Shown one piece after another: positions 55,638 to 64,000 of a DNA stretch of 64,000 nucleotides. The notes under the pieces are model-generated. The model was not told where the DNA came from and did no database searches. It worked only from the letters and a program-made list of their open reading frames with translations. The translations under genes were made by a program, and so were the position numbers. Origin of the DNA: Typhlomys cinereus (lineage: Eukaryota; Chordata; Mammalia; Rodentia; Platacanthomyidae). Each line of letters begins with the position of its first letter. Positions within the stretch are counted from its first letter, which is position 1. The stretch lies in contig JALPQD010000234.1 in NCBI GenBank assembly GCA_023101885.1, positions 310,001-374,000 of the forward strand, read 5' to 3'.

Positions 55638-55825
55638 AGGCCTGACAGGATGGCTCTGCAGGTAAAGGCTCCTGTGGGCAAAGGAGTTTGAATGTGATCA
55701 TGAGACGCTAGCATGGTAGAAGGAAAGAGGTGGCAAACCAACTTCCAGAAGTTGCCTGCTAATCTCCATTCATGTTCATTTTCTCTCTCTCTCTCTAATA
55801 AATAAAAAATAAAATTTAAAAATAA
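55638..55825 (+). mobile_element. B3/B2-type SINE
   Basis: Head 'cctgacaggatggctctgca', 'ggtaaaggctcctgtgggca', body 'gcaaaccaacttccagaagt', then a (CT)n run and the A-rich tail 'ctaataaataaaaaataaaa'. Confidence 0.8.
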
Positions 55826-56100
55826 ATAACAGTGCTTTGATAACACAGGCTTGCCTCTACCGAGCCCTGCATTAACTAGACTGGCTTTTGGTCATGACTC
55901 ATTTCTATTAAAAATAATGCATGTAATTTTAGCAGGTATCTAAATCTTGTCTTGCTTCTTCAGTACTTGAGTTCTGTTTTCATAAATGCCTAGAAAGAGA
56001 TATGTTATTAGCAAACATTTGTTAATACTATCATCAACAAGTTTTTTAAAACTTATTTATTGAATGTGCCAGCCTATCTACTACTCTTTAAATTGAAAAA

Positions 56101-56400
56101 AGAGAAAGAGGTAGAGAGAGAGACAGAGAAAGGAAAGAAAAGGAAGGAAGGAAGGAAGGAAGGAAGGAAGGAAGGAAGGAAGGAAGGAAGGAAGGAAGGA
56201 AGGAAGGAAGGAAGGAAGGAAGGAAAGAGAGAGAGGAGGGAAGGGACTGGAGGGGAGGAAAAGGGAAGGAAAAGAAGGGAAAGGAAGGAAAAAGGGAATG
56301 AAAGCAGAGAAAGGAAAGGGAAGAGAAGGGAAAAGGGAAGGGAAAGGGAAGAAGGGAAGGAAAAAGGGAAAAGGGAATGGAAGGCAGAGAAAGAAACAGG
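56101..56400. repeat. purine tract with (GGAA)n core
   Basis: 300 bp of almost pure A/G. 56145-56224 is about 20 units of GGAA, and the remainder is degenerate GGGAAAA words. Potential triplex (H-DNA) former. GGAA arrays also resemble stacked ETS cores. Lys/Glu/Gly frames are artefacts. Confidence 0.96.
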
Positions 56401-57810
56401 AGAGCAAGGAGTCCATTTCCTTGAGATATTATAAGAGCACTTTTTGAAGAAGTAAAAGAATCCTAACTGACAGATTTGATTTGCTGTCAGATAATTTAGG
56501 AGCAAATATTCCTGTCTTATGTGGAATCTTTGGCTTTGTTTTGAGAACTGGATTTTGTTATCTCTGTCTTTTGTTTTGTAAACACTCCTGTGGAAACAAA
56601 GCCAGGTGGAAACAGAGTAAGTCTTTATGGTGAAGGAGAGAGGGTTTTGAAGGACTGCACATCAAAAGGGGCGTCCTTTCTGTGTTTACTTGAAAGGAGG
56701 CGGTTCTTAAGAAGGAACAGAGGGAAAGCCGCGGAACTGCCCAGTCCTGCTCCCTGAGCCCTGTCCTGAGTCAGCAAACAGGTATTTGCCAGTAGCTATG
56801 AACCCCATGGGCTGCAATGACAGTGCTGCTTAACCCGATACTGCTCCACACCTCAGTGAGCCCCGTGCGTGGGTACCCCATGAAGTCACAGGGTACCTGT
56901 TCGAAGTGTTGAAGGCGAGGGAGGGCATGAGGGTTTGGAGACAGGTGGAACTGGCTGCAGGCTCGTAGCCACGCCTACCTTTTAAAATGAACCTGGCAGC
57001 AGAATTCATGCCAGTGCGATCCTTGCCTGCGTAGGCCACGCGGGTCAGGCCAGGAGGGCAGCCTCGGCTCCCAACAGCGGTCCCGGGAAAGCTCAGGCCT
57101 CTTCCTCACTTGCCTCAATTTGAAAGGAATTAATAACTCACCCTCTGTGTGGACCCAGGATTGCTGCCGGTAAGGTAAGGACGATCAAGGCTCGGGGTTT
57201 GACCTTTACAGATACACTGTGGGTTTCCTCCTAGACCTCGGCCTTTTAGATGCAGATTGCTGCGACAGGCTTGGGAGTAGCCATGGTTCAGGATCCTAGA
57301 GTTGACAGGTAGAACCCTAGGTTCTCTGGAAAAGACCGCCAGTCTGGAGGAGGAGCAAGCTGCACAGTTCCTGGCTATTGGGGTGCAGAGAATGAGGAAG
57401 ATGAGCTATGGCTGAGTGGTGGTGGAGGGGTGTGTATTGGGTGGCGTTGTGTGTCTTCCAGGGAAATAGGCCAGTGTGGCTCTCTCTGGGCCCTGACAGG
57501 CGATGTTCTGTAGTTACCTCCAGCCAGAGGTTTCAATGTATGACGGGAAATCCTCCTGGTAGCTTAATTACACTGAGGATACTTTTGCAAAAGAATTGTC
57601 ACAGAAAACATTCCTTCTGAGGAGCTGAGAAGTCAGGAGAGATTTTATTGCAGAAGAGCTGAGAGAGACTTCTGTTAAGGTCCTGGGATTCTTCCACAAA
57701 CAAGGGTCTCCCTTTCAATTCTATTCTGTTTGATGAGGATTCAGAAAGTCTTAATCAAATCTAGCAGCGGCTGCCGCTTCTCTCTGTCATAATCTCTGTG
57801 ATCTCGAATT
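56401..57810. other. unique non-coding sequence
   Basis: No transposon recognised. GC-richer at 56840-57110. The last part (57640-57810) becomes AT-leaning and complex toward the duplicated element. No exon. Confidence 0.5.
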
Positions 57811-58038
57811 ATAAGAATCTTAGCTCATACAATAAAAGACCATTTGTTAGCGTCCCTTCAAAATTAGGAGGAAACCCATCCAAATGAATTGTTTGTTAAC
57901 ATCAAATAAACAAATTTTTGAAGTCTGCTGAATTGTTGGTAAGCGGTAATCAAGTGGGTGGAGTCACCAAAGAGGGGAGGGAACCCACTAGAACAATACA
58001 TGTAATTTGTTTGCGTTATTATTTGAGATAATTACAAA
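57811..58038. repeat. duplicated conserved-looking element, copy 1
   Basis: 228 bp aligning with 58718-58941 in the same orientation at about 95% identity (roughly nine substitutions and three small indels by eye). Shared blocks include 'aattgtttgttNacatcaaa', 'gtctgctgaattgttggtaa', 'gagtcaccaaagagggga' and 'catgtaatttgtttgcgtta'. It is not a recognised transposon and lacks A-tail or terminal repeats. It runs on without a break into the candidate enhancer at 58039, so this is probably the original copy. Confidence 0.93.
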
Positions 58039-58560
58039 GCAAGCTTTCGGAAGCAGCTCTGTATCTTTACAGGAGAACAAATAGGGAGAGCGACCAGGAT
58101 GGAAAAGCGGAGAAGCATCCAGCCATTGTTAGCTGCTCTCAAAAATCCTGCTGGATCCACAATTGTCAAGCACAGGCATTTGCTGAGAATGGCCAAGAAC
58201 AGAAATGTCACACTGAATGCAGAGTGATGACTTCATAGGAAGGCAAAGCAGGGGGATAGGAGAGTTTGCAGTCACAGAGAAATCAGCTTTAATTAATTTG
58301 AGTGCCAGCTCTGTGTATAATTACCCAGCATGAGAGTTTGCATGCAAATGCGGAAATGTTGATTGCTCAAATACTTGCGCTTGCTCATTAATACATTGGG
58401 ACTAAGCGGAGCTGGCAGGCAGGGACGGCTCACACAGTGCCTTCGGGCTAATTTGTATTATTCTGCAGTTAGCAAACAGATTTCAGATGTTTCTTCGTTC
58501 TTTAAATAATAAGCATAAAAATATGTATGCCATGTTCATCAGTGACATACCTTGCTTTTT
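58039..58560. promoter_or_regulatory. candidate developmental enhancer
   Basis: Complex repeat-free sequence dense in homeobox-type sites: TTAATTAA at 58289-58296, 'gctcattaatacattggg' at 58384, 'gctaatttgtattattctg' at 58448, and a perfect palindrome TTTGCATGCAAA at 58337-58348 holding overlapping POU octamer-type ATGCAAAT. This resembles vertebrate conserved non-coding elements. No alignment was possible. Confidence 0.45.
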
Positions 58561-58717
58561 TCTTGATGAGAATAGAATGATTGGGGTTTTATAACAATGT
58601 TGACGGGCAGTGATAAACATTATAAGACTAGTTCTTAATTATCTGATGTGGTAGCATGTATTTTGGTCTTGCAATATTTGTACTCAACATTTTGTGTAAT
58701 GAAGCTTATACCATTTT
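58561..58717. other. short AT-rich spacer
   Basis: AT-rich unique DNA between the enhancer candidate and duplicate copy 2. Confidence 0.5.
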
Positions 58718-58941
58718 ATAAAAATCTTAGCTCGTACAATAAAAGACCATTTATTAGCAGTCCTTTCAAAATTAGGAGGAAACCCATCCAAATGAATTGT
58801 TTGTTTACATCAAATAAACAAATTTTTGAAGTCTGCTGAATTGTTGGTAAGCGCTAATTGTTGGTGGAGTCACCAAAGAGGGGAGGAAACCCACTAGAAC
58901 AATACATGTAATTTGTTTGCGTTATTAGAGATAATTACAAA
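58718..58941. repeat. duplicated conserved-looking element, copy 2
   Basis: 224 bp, direct repeat of 57811-58038, offset 907 bp. Left flank is unrelated AT-rich DNA. Right flank leads in about 20 bases into the GAAA tract at 58964. A deletion at 'gcgttatt-agagataatt' and a changed 'gcgctaattgttg' mark it off from copy 1. Confidence 0.93.
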
Positions 58942-58963
58942 TGGTGAAACTATGTATATTTAG

Positions 58964-59411
58964 AAGGAAAGAGAGAGAGAAAGAGAGAAAGAGAGAGAGA
59001 GAAAGAAAGGAGGAAGGAAAGGAAGGAAGGAAGGAAGGAAGAAGGAAGGAAGGAAGGCCGGCAGGGAAGGACGGGCGGAAGAGAGAAGCAGGCAGGAAGG
59101 AAACGACGAAGCCAGACCGGAAACAATACACGAAGACGAAAGCAAGAAAGAAGAAAGAAAGAAAGAAAGAGAAAAGAAGAAAGAAAGAAAAGAAAAGAAA
59201 AAAGAAAGAAGAAAAGAAGAAAGAAAAGAAAGGAAAAAGAAAGAAAAGAAGAGAAAGAAAGAAAGAAAGAAAAGAAAGAAAGAAAGGAAGAAGAAGAAGA
59301 AAGAAAGAAAAGAAGAAAAGAAAAGAAGAAAAGAAGAAAGAAAAAGAAGAAAAGAAAAGAAGAAAAGAAAAGAAAAGAAAAGAAAAAAGAAAGAAAGAAA
59401 GAAAGAAAGAA

Positions 59412-59463
<52 letters not shown>

Positions 59464-59464
59464 G
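58964..59464. repeat. 500-bp purine tract, GAGA/GGAA/GAAA
   Basis: Starts with GAGA, then GGAA units to 59058, a short interrupted part (59059-59140 with gccggcaggg), then GAAA/GAAAA variants and a pure (GAAA)n end at 59390-59462. The 178-codon Lys/Glu/Arg frame across it is not a gene. Confidence 0.97.
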
Positions 59465-59467
59465 AAT

Positions 59468-59762
59468 TTGGGGCTAGAGAGATGACTCAGGGGTTAAGTT
59501 TCTGTCTCAAAACTAGGACCTGAATTTAGATCCCAGATCCCATGTAAAAACACCAGGCAGAAATGGCTGAGATATGTAATGCTGGCTCTGGAAGACAGAG
59601 TCTAGGAAATCCCAGATGGAAACATAAAGGAGGTAGACACAATCCAGGATGATTCTTGAAGTCACCCTGGGGCCTCCACAAGCACATACACAGTGCCCTC
59701 TGATACACACACGCTCACACACACACACACACACACACACACCACACACACACACACACAAG
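59468..59762 (+). mobile_element. type B SINE at the end of the purine tract
   Basis: 'ttggggctagagagatgact', 'atttagatcccagatcccat', 'atgctggctctggaagacag', 'agtcaccctggggcctccac', 'cagtgccctctgatacacac' and a (CA)n tail with one gap (59714-59760). Confidence 0.92.
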
Positions 59763-60440
59763 GTAAAGCTGAGTTCCAGGAAATACAGATGTGGCCAGGA
59801 CCATGGCTTTCCTGTGTGGAATCCTGGGCTTTGCTGCCAGCCTCTGCCAATTCAGGACTCAAAGGACTGGTGGACTTCTTTCTGAAAGCATCCAATGCTA
59901 CATGTCTGGGGGTCAGATTCTCCATTCTGACCTCTACATTCTTAGCAGATATCTGATTCAAACAAATTCCTAACCATCTGAATAACCCAGAGGTCGGGAA
60001 TCTTGCTAAGTCAATCCTAAGAATATCTGATCTCTCCCTCAGAAAATGGCATAATAATACCATTGAGTAGAATCTGGGCAAGTCCCACAAATTTGGTACC
60101 ACCGTCCAATTTGTCTACTTGATTGCCAACATTTCAAGTTTACAAATATTTACTAAGCCTCCTTTTTTTATCTATCAGACACTGGGCAGCTCAAGATATC
60201 CAACAGAGAGGTGGGAAGCGACCACCTCAGGGACTATATTGGGAAGAAATGTAACTCAGATTCTCTGGGAAACATGGTTAGTAGAGATTACTTGAGGGAA
60301 AGCCCACCTTCCAGAAATGAATCTGTGGCCTTCCATCAACACAGATCTCTAGGTCCTCCTAGGAAATAGCCCAACCTTGAATAAGACAAAGACAGTTACT
60401 TCTATTCCCAAGACTGAGTATAAATTATGAAGGGTAAGCG
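59763..60440. other. unique non-coding sequence
   Basis: No recognised transposon or exon. The words 'tcagattctccattctga' (59915) form a short inverted repeat. Confidence 0.5.
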
Positions 60441-60745
60441 GGAAAAAGCATCCTGTTCAGGTGTTGGCCGTGTAAGCCAGGGGAGCAAAATTTGGACCCC
60501 CCCAAATCATGTAAATGCTGGGCGGGCACGACATCAGGCTGACAGTTCCAAACTTGGACGGGGGAGATGCAGAGACTCATTCCAGCCTGGAATAATATCC
60601 AGGAGCTCTGGGTTGGATTGAGATGGGCTTTAAGGTATTCGGTGGAAGAACACTTGATTCTTGGTGTGGACCTCCTTTCTCCACATGCATGCATGCACAG
60701 GTGTGTGCGTACACAGGCACATCACACGCACATACACATGAAAAA
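60441..60745 (+). mobile_element. composite tRNA+B1 SINE (B4A/RSINE-like)
   Basis: 'ttggccgtgtaagccagggg', 'atttggacccccccaaatca', 'tgtaaatgctgggcgggcac', 'aacttggacgggggagatgc', 'ggagctctgggttggattga', 'gtggacctcctttctccaca' and a CA/TG-rich end. This is the family order in plus orientation. Confidence 0.75.
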
Positions 60746-61415
60746 CCAGAAACAAATTGTGAAGGCTGTTTGCATCCCTCTCAGGAAGCTTTATCCAAAA
60801 TAGTCCTTTTTCAAGGAGCAGTGGCAGGCATGACGTGGTCAACATGCCAGCTTGACCCACAGGAGCAATCTAAACCTTTTCAACATAGCGAGCTGTGACG
60901 TACCAAGTAGAGAGAAAGACCCCACTTTCCTTTCTTCCGTCCTGAATACCTGGTAAAGTAGTCCACTGCCAAGGACTTCCTGTGGACCCAGGGTACGTCT
61001 GGGTAACGCAGGAAGTGGTCCCTGCTGCTTTTTCAGCATTGCCTAACCGTATCAGGCTGCGTTCCCAATAAGGTGCAAGAGAGACGGAGACTCCCGGACG
61101 GAGGAGTCTCCTGATGGGAGATGCGCTCCCGTGAGAACAGCAGGGTTTTGGAGCTAAGAATTACCAGGATCCTGCTGTCCGACGACTTTCCTTCACAGCT
61201 CTGTTGTGACTGGGCTTGATAGGGAAGCAAAAGTGAACTCTAAAGAAAGTAGTAGAATATATGAATACTTTAGGACGAGTGTCTCTGGTTTAAATCTTTT
61301 AGAATTTAAATTAAATTTAAATCCTTGAAAATGGCTGCTATGTGAACCAGAATGGAGTTCAAATGGTAGAGTATCTGCCATGAAGTCTTGGGTTCAGTCC
61401 CCATACCACAAAGCA

Positions 61416-61417
<2 letters not shown>
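60746..61417. other. unique non-coding sequence
   Basis: No recognised transposon. An ID-like phrase 'gtagagtatctgccatgaag', 'gggttcagtccccatacca' at 61367-61410 is the head of a short ID-type SINE fragment leading into the TG run. Confidence 0.5.

Positions 61418-61451
<34 letters not shown>
61418..61451. repeat. (TG)n microsatellite
   Basis: About 16 TG units directly after an ID-like SINE fragment. Confidence 0.95.
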
Positions 61452-61874
61452 TCTTTTCCTTATCTAGATACTGGTATTTTTAAGTAGAAAAGAAAAAAGC
61501 CACGTGCACATTAGTGTAGAATTGTGAAAACTTGCAGAAGTCGTAAGCCACAATGTAAGCAACATCAGATTCACTCCACGCCACTGGGGTTCAGACTGGT
61601 TACCCGAGTTCCTGTTACGTGGAGAGTCAGCTCTGAAAACAGAGAAGAATCAGTCAGGGTTCAGCCGAAGGAAACGGGGCCCACGGAGTTCCAGAAGCAG
61701 ATAGCCTTTCAAGAACCCAGCGAAAATGATGCACGGTTACAGAGGTGCAGAATCCGCACCCCACAAGTGAGGGAGGGGGCGAACGTGCGCTATTTCCTTT
61801 TAGTTTTCATTTTCACAGCGCGGACGACAGAGCCACAGACCTGGGCGCCAGCTTGTGTGTATCTCTGATTTTCT
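61452..61874. other. unique non-coding sequence
   Basis: No recognised feature. The 114-codon plus frame (61524-61868) has no known domain. Confidence 0.45.
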
Positions 61875-62110
61875 TTCTTTCTTTCTTTCTTTGTATTAGA
61901 CAGGATTACACAGCCCATTCTCTGACTCTCCTTTAATATTTATTTATATGACAGAGGGATGAAAAGAGAGAGCAGGCCTGCCTGTGCCCCAAACTCCACA
62001 GGTCAGAGGGCAGCAACTTTCACCAGCCAGTTCTCTGTTTCCACCCAGTGGACCCCGGGACCTTACTCTTATCCCGACCTTACTCTGTGCTGGCTGGTAC
62101 ACGGCCTGAC
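61875..62110 (-). mobile_element. tRNA-headed SINE, antisense, diverged
   Basis: (CTTT)n, 'atatttatttatatgacaga', 'cctgcctgtgccccaaactc', 'tggaccccgggaccttactc', and a weak inverted head. The A-rich-tail antisense start and inverted box B suggest a B2/B3-like element. Confidence 0.5.
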
Positions 62111-62184
62111 GTAAGGTCCTTCACATGAAGTGTGAAGCGTGCGCTGATCTTTTTCACCTTGGTGTCGGACAAGCGCTCAGTAAA

Positions 62185-62256
62185 TTCAGTAGGCTGGCCT
62201 TGAAATGGCAGTCCTCCTGCCTCACACTCCTGGAGTCTGGGAGCACAGGCCTGTGC
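62185..62256 (-). mobile_element. B1 fragment, antisense
   Basis: 'taggctggccttgaaatggc', 'agtcctcctgcctcacactc', 'gtctgggagcacaggcct' are inverted B1 landmarks. Confidence 0.75.
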
Positions 62257-62424
62257 TGTTAAGTCAAGAAAAAACTTTTCGTTCTTTTGCGGGAGCGGGA
62301 GGGAAGGTACTTTTGGAGGGCAGTGGGTCAGTGTACTTGACCTGTAAGGAAGAATGGAAGAATTCGGAGAAGGTACTGTCTACTTCCATCGGTCCCTTCT
62401 TCCCTCTTAATTTTTTCTATTTTC

Positions 62425-62587
62425 CTTATCTTTTTTCTTTCTTTTCCTTTCCTTCCTTTTTTCCTTTCCTTTCCTTTCTTCTTTCCTTTCCTTTCCTTTC
62501 CCCTTCCCTTCTTCCCTTTCCTTTAATTTTCTTTTTCTATTTTCCTTTTCCTCTGGTTCTTTACATTCTATCTCTCTCTCTCACACA

Positions 62588-62623
<36 letters not shown>
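62425..62623. repeat. pyrimidine tract followed by (CT)n(CA)n
   Basis: CCTTT-type pyrimidine repeats at 62425-62555, then (CT)6 and about 18 CA units (62584-62622). Confidence 0.95.
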
Positions 62624-62625
<2 letters not shown>

Positions 62626-63654
62626 AGCAATCTGATTGTGTTTGAAAGGACAGAAGTTTTAGTGGCACAAGCAGGCTGACCATGGGGTGTGAGGCGTTGG
62701 TGAGAGCAGGTGCCTTTGATCTTAAGGAGGACGCGGGTCAGGCATTTTCCTGCTTGTCCAAGGAAAAAGTGATCATTACACTGTGACTTCCACCGGGCTG
62801 CTGCCTTCTTATGGAAGAGGGGACAGGGCAAAGTAATCCACAGTGATTTGCAGTGATATTGGGATGAGAGATGGCAGAGGAGAGAGGAAGAGAAGCTCCC
62901 CTGTTACAGCTTCCCTAGGGTGCCCGCTTGGGCAGCTGGGGGGAGTGGGAACCAGGCAGGTGGGGGAGTGGGAATGAGGCAGGTGTCTCACACTCTGCAT
63001 GTTGACTCTCTCCAACCTGTGCACCCCCCTGTAGATTTAGTTTTGTGGGTCCCTGCTCTTGTCCCTTCTGACAGCCATCTTTCTGCAGCACGCTCTGCCT
63101 GCCCTTCCGTGGAGTGGAGAGGCTCAGCTCTCTCGCTCACCCTCGGGGCAAAGCCCCTAGAGGTTCCTAAGGGCTCCTTTATCTGACCGCCTTCTGCTCT
63201 TACCTAAGTTCCAGTTTCTGTGGGCTCAGACCCCCCCAGGGCGAGCTGTCTTGGGACTTGCTTCTCTGGTAAACACTGGTAAACATGTGTTGCACGCTGC
63301 TGGACACAAAGGGTGGGCCCCAGGGGCTTGACCTCTGTTTCCCGGGTCCAGAGCGGAGCGTGCGAGGGCAGGAGCCTCACACACGATCTGGCTGTTCTGG
63401 TTCTCAGGCCTGAAGCAGCCGGCAGAGCTGAGCAGCCTTCACCAGGCAATCGGGACCCAGCAGGTCCCAGGGCGTGGCCGGCTCGGTGGTGTCCCAGGGC
63501 CTCTGGCCACAGCAAGGTTCCCGAGAGACTGGTAGTTGGGGTGGCAAGACGGCTGCCCCCACTCCACAGACAGAAGAACAAGACAGGAAGAGCCTCATGA
63601 TGCTCGGCCAGCACTGAGAGCTGCTTATGGGGTCCGTGCAGCCTGGGCCCCTCC
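62624..63654. other. unique GC-richer non-coding sequence
   Basis: A small duplication 'ggcaggtg…gggagtggga' occurs at 62940-62985. CpGs are spread but not island-dense. The 181-codon minus frame (63204-63749) overlaps frames in two other phases and the B1 below, with no known domain. Confidence 0.45.
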
Positions 63655-63730
63655 AGCTCCCCAGGTATCTCAAGCTGGCCTTGAACGCCTGATCCTCCTG
63701 CTTCCCCCCCCCCAAGTCCTGGGGTTAAGG
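63655..63730 (-). mobile_element. B1 fragment, antisense
   Basis: 'ctcaagctggccttgaacgc', 'ctgatcctcctgcttccccc' and 'aagtcctggggttaaggcc' are inverted B1 with a C-run at 63703-63713. Confidence 0.8.
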
Positions 63731-64000
63731 CCCGAGTCTCTGCTTCCAACTACTGACTCTATCTTTCCATTTCCATTTTCTTTGGTCTTTTCCTTCTGTC
63801 TTCCACCTTCTGAACTCCCAACTTGCTAAGTCTCGAGTTGTCCTGGTCGCCTCGCAAGGGTTTTTCAAAAATAGCAAATTAGGGAAGGTTGAAGCCTTTT
63901 AAGCAAAGCGAAAGCTGTCTCAAGCATCTGTTTATGTGGGGAACAGCGGCGTGTGCAGGTGGGGGTAACGCGTCAGACCTTTCTTGAGCGCCTTTCATAG
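63731..64000. other. unique sequence to window end
   Basis: 63850-64000 is complex and repeat-free ('aaatagcaaattagggaagg', 'gggtaacgcgtcagaccttt') and may continue as a conserved element past the window edge. Confidence 0.4.

Noticed and set aside
56060..56505. Opposed 124-, 111- and 143-codon frames
   Set aside because: They come from the GGAA tract read on both strands.
58941..59477. 178-codon Lys/Glu/Arg-rich frame
   Set aside because: Translation of a GAAA/GGAA purine tract.
63204..63749. 181-codon minus frame
   Set aside because: Runs through a B1 relic and GC-rich DNA, overlaps other frames, and has no domain.

Overview
The window is a 64 kb stretch of mammalian nuclear DNA, most likely from a rodent. 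It carries B1 (7SL-like), ID, B4 (ID+B1) and B2/B3-type tRNA-derived SINEs, composite tRNA+B1 SINEs of the B4A/RSINE kind, ORR1-like MaLR LTRs, a rodent-type L1 3' end, old MIR and L2 remnants, and very many (CA)n/(TG)n tracts. The commonest tRNA-headed SINEs have a body and tail unlike the mouse or rat B2 consensus as I know it, so a myodont rodent other than Mus or Rattus is my guess. The species is not established.

I found no protein-coding exon, tRNA, rRNA or other conventional gene. Every long open frame lies in a microsatellite, minisatellite or SINE, or is a short chance frame with no recognisable protein. The window is therefore intergenic or deep intronic. Layout: 1-5 kb unique DNA, a B3, a B4, a young SINE (type A) and an antisense MLT1-like LTR; 5-11 kb SINEs around an L1 ORF2 relic, an ERVL-like LTR and a SINE whose tail became a minisatellite; 11-20 kb mostly unique with conserved-looking blocks; 20-30 kb nested MaLR LTRs, a 32-bp minisatellite inside a SINE and two ERVL-type LTRs; 30-36 kb unique with a few SINEs and L2; 36.8-38.0 kb a CA-rich satellite of about 82-bp units; 38-51 kb SINE, LTR and L2 relics between several AT-rich candidate enhancers; 51-57 kb more SINE, LTR and L1 relics and a purine tract; 57.8-59.5 kb a duplicated conserved-looking element with a candidate enhancer and a 500-bp GAAA-type tract; 59.5-64 kb SINE relics and GC-richer unique DNA.

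With no genes there is no pathway to describe. The parts worth attention are regulatory or structural: the imperfect 225-bp duplication at 57811/58718, a set of candidate conserved non-coding elements, a SINE family (type A) with near-intact target-site duplications, and several minisatellites that appear to have grown from SINE tails. The conserved-element calls rest on sequence texture and motifs alone, because no cross-species alignment could be run.
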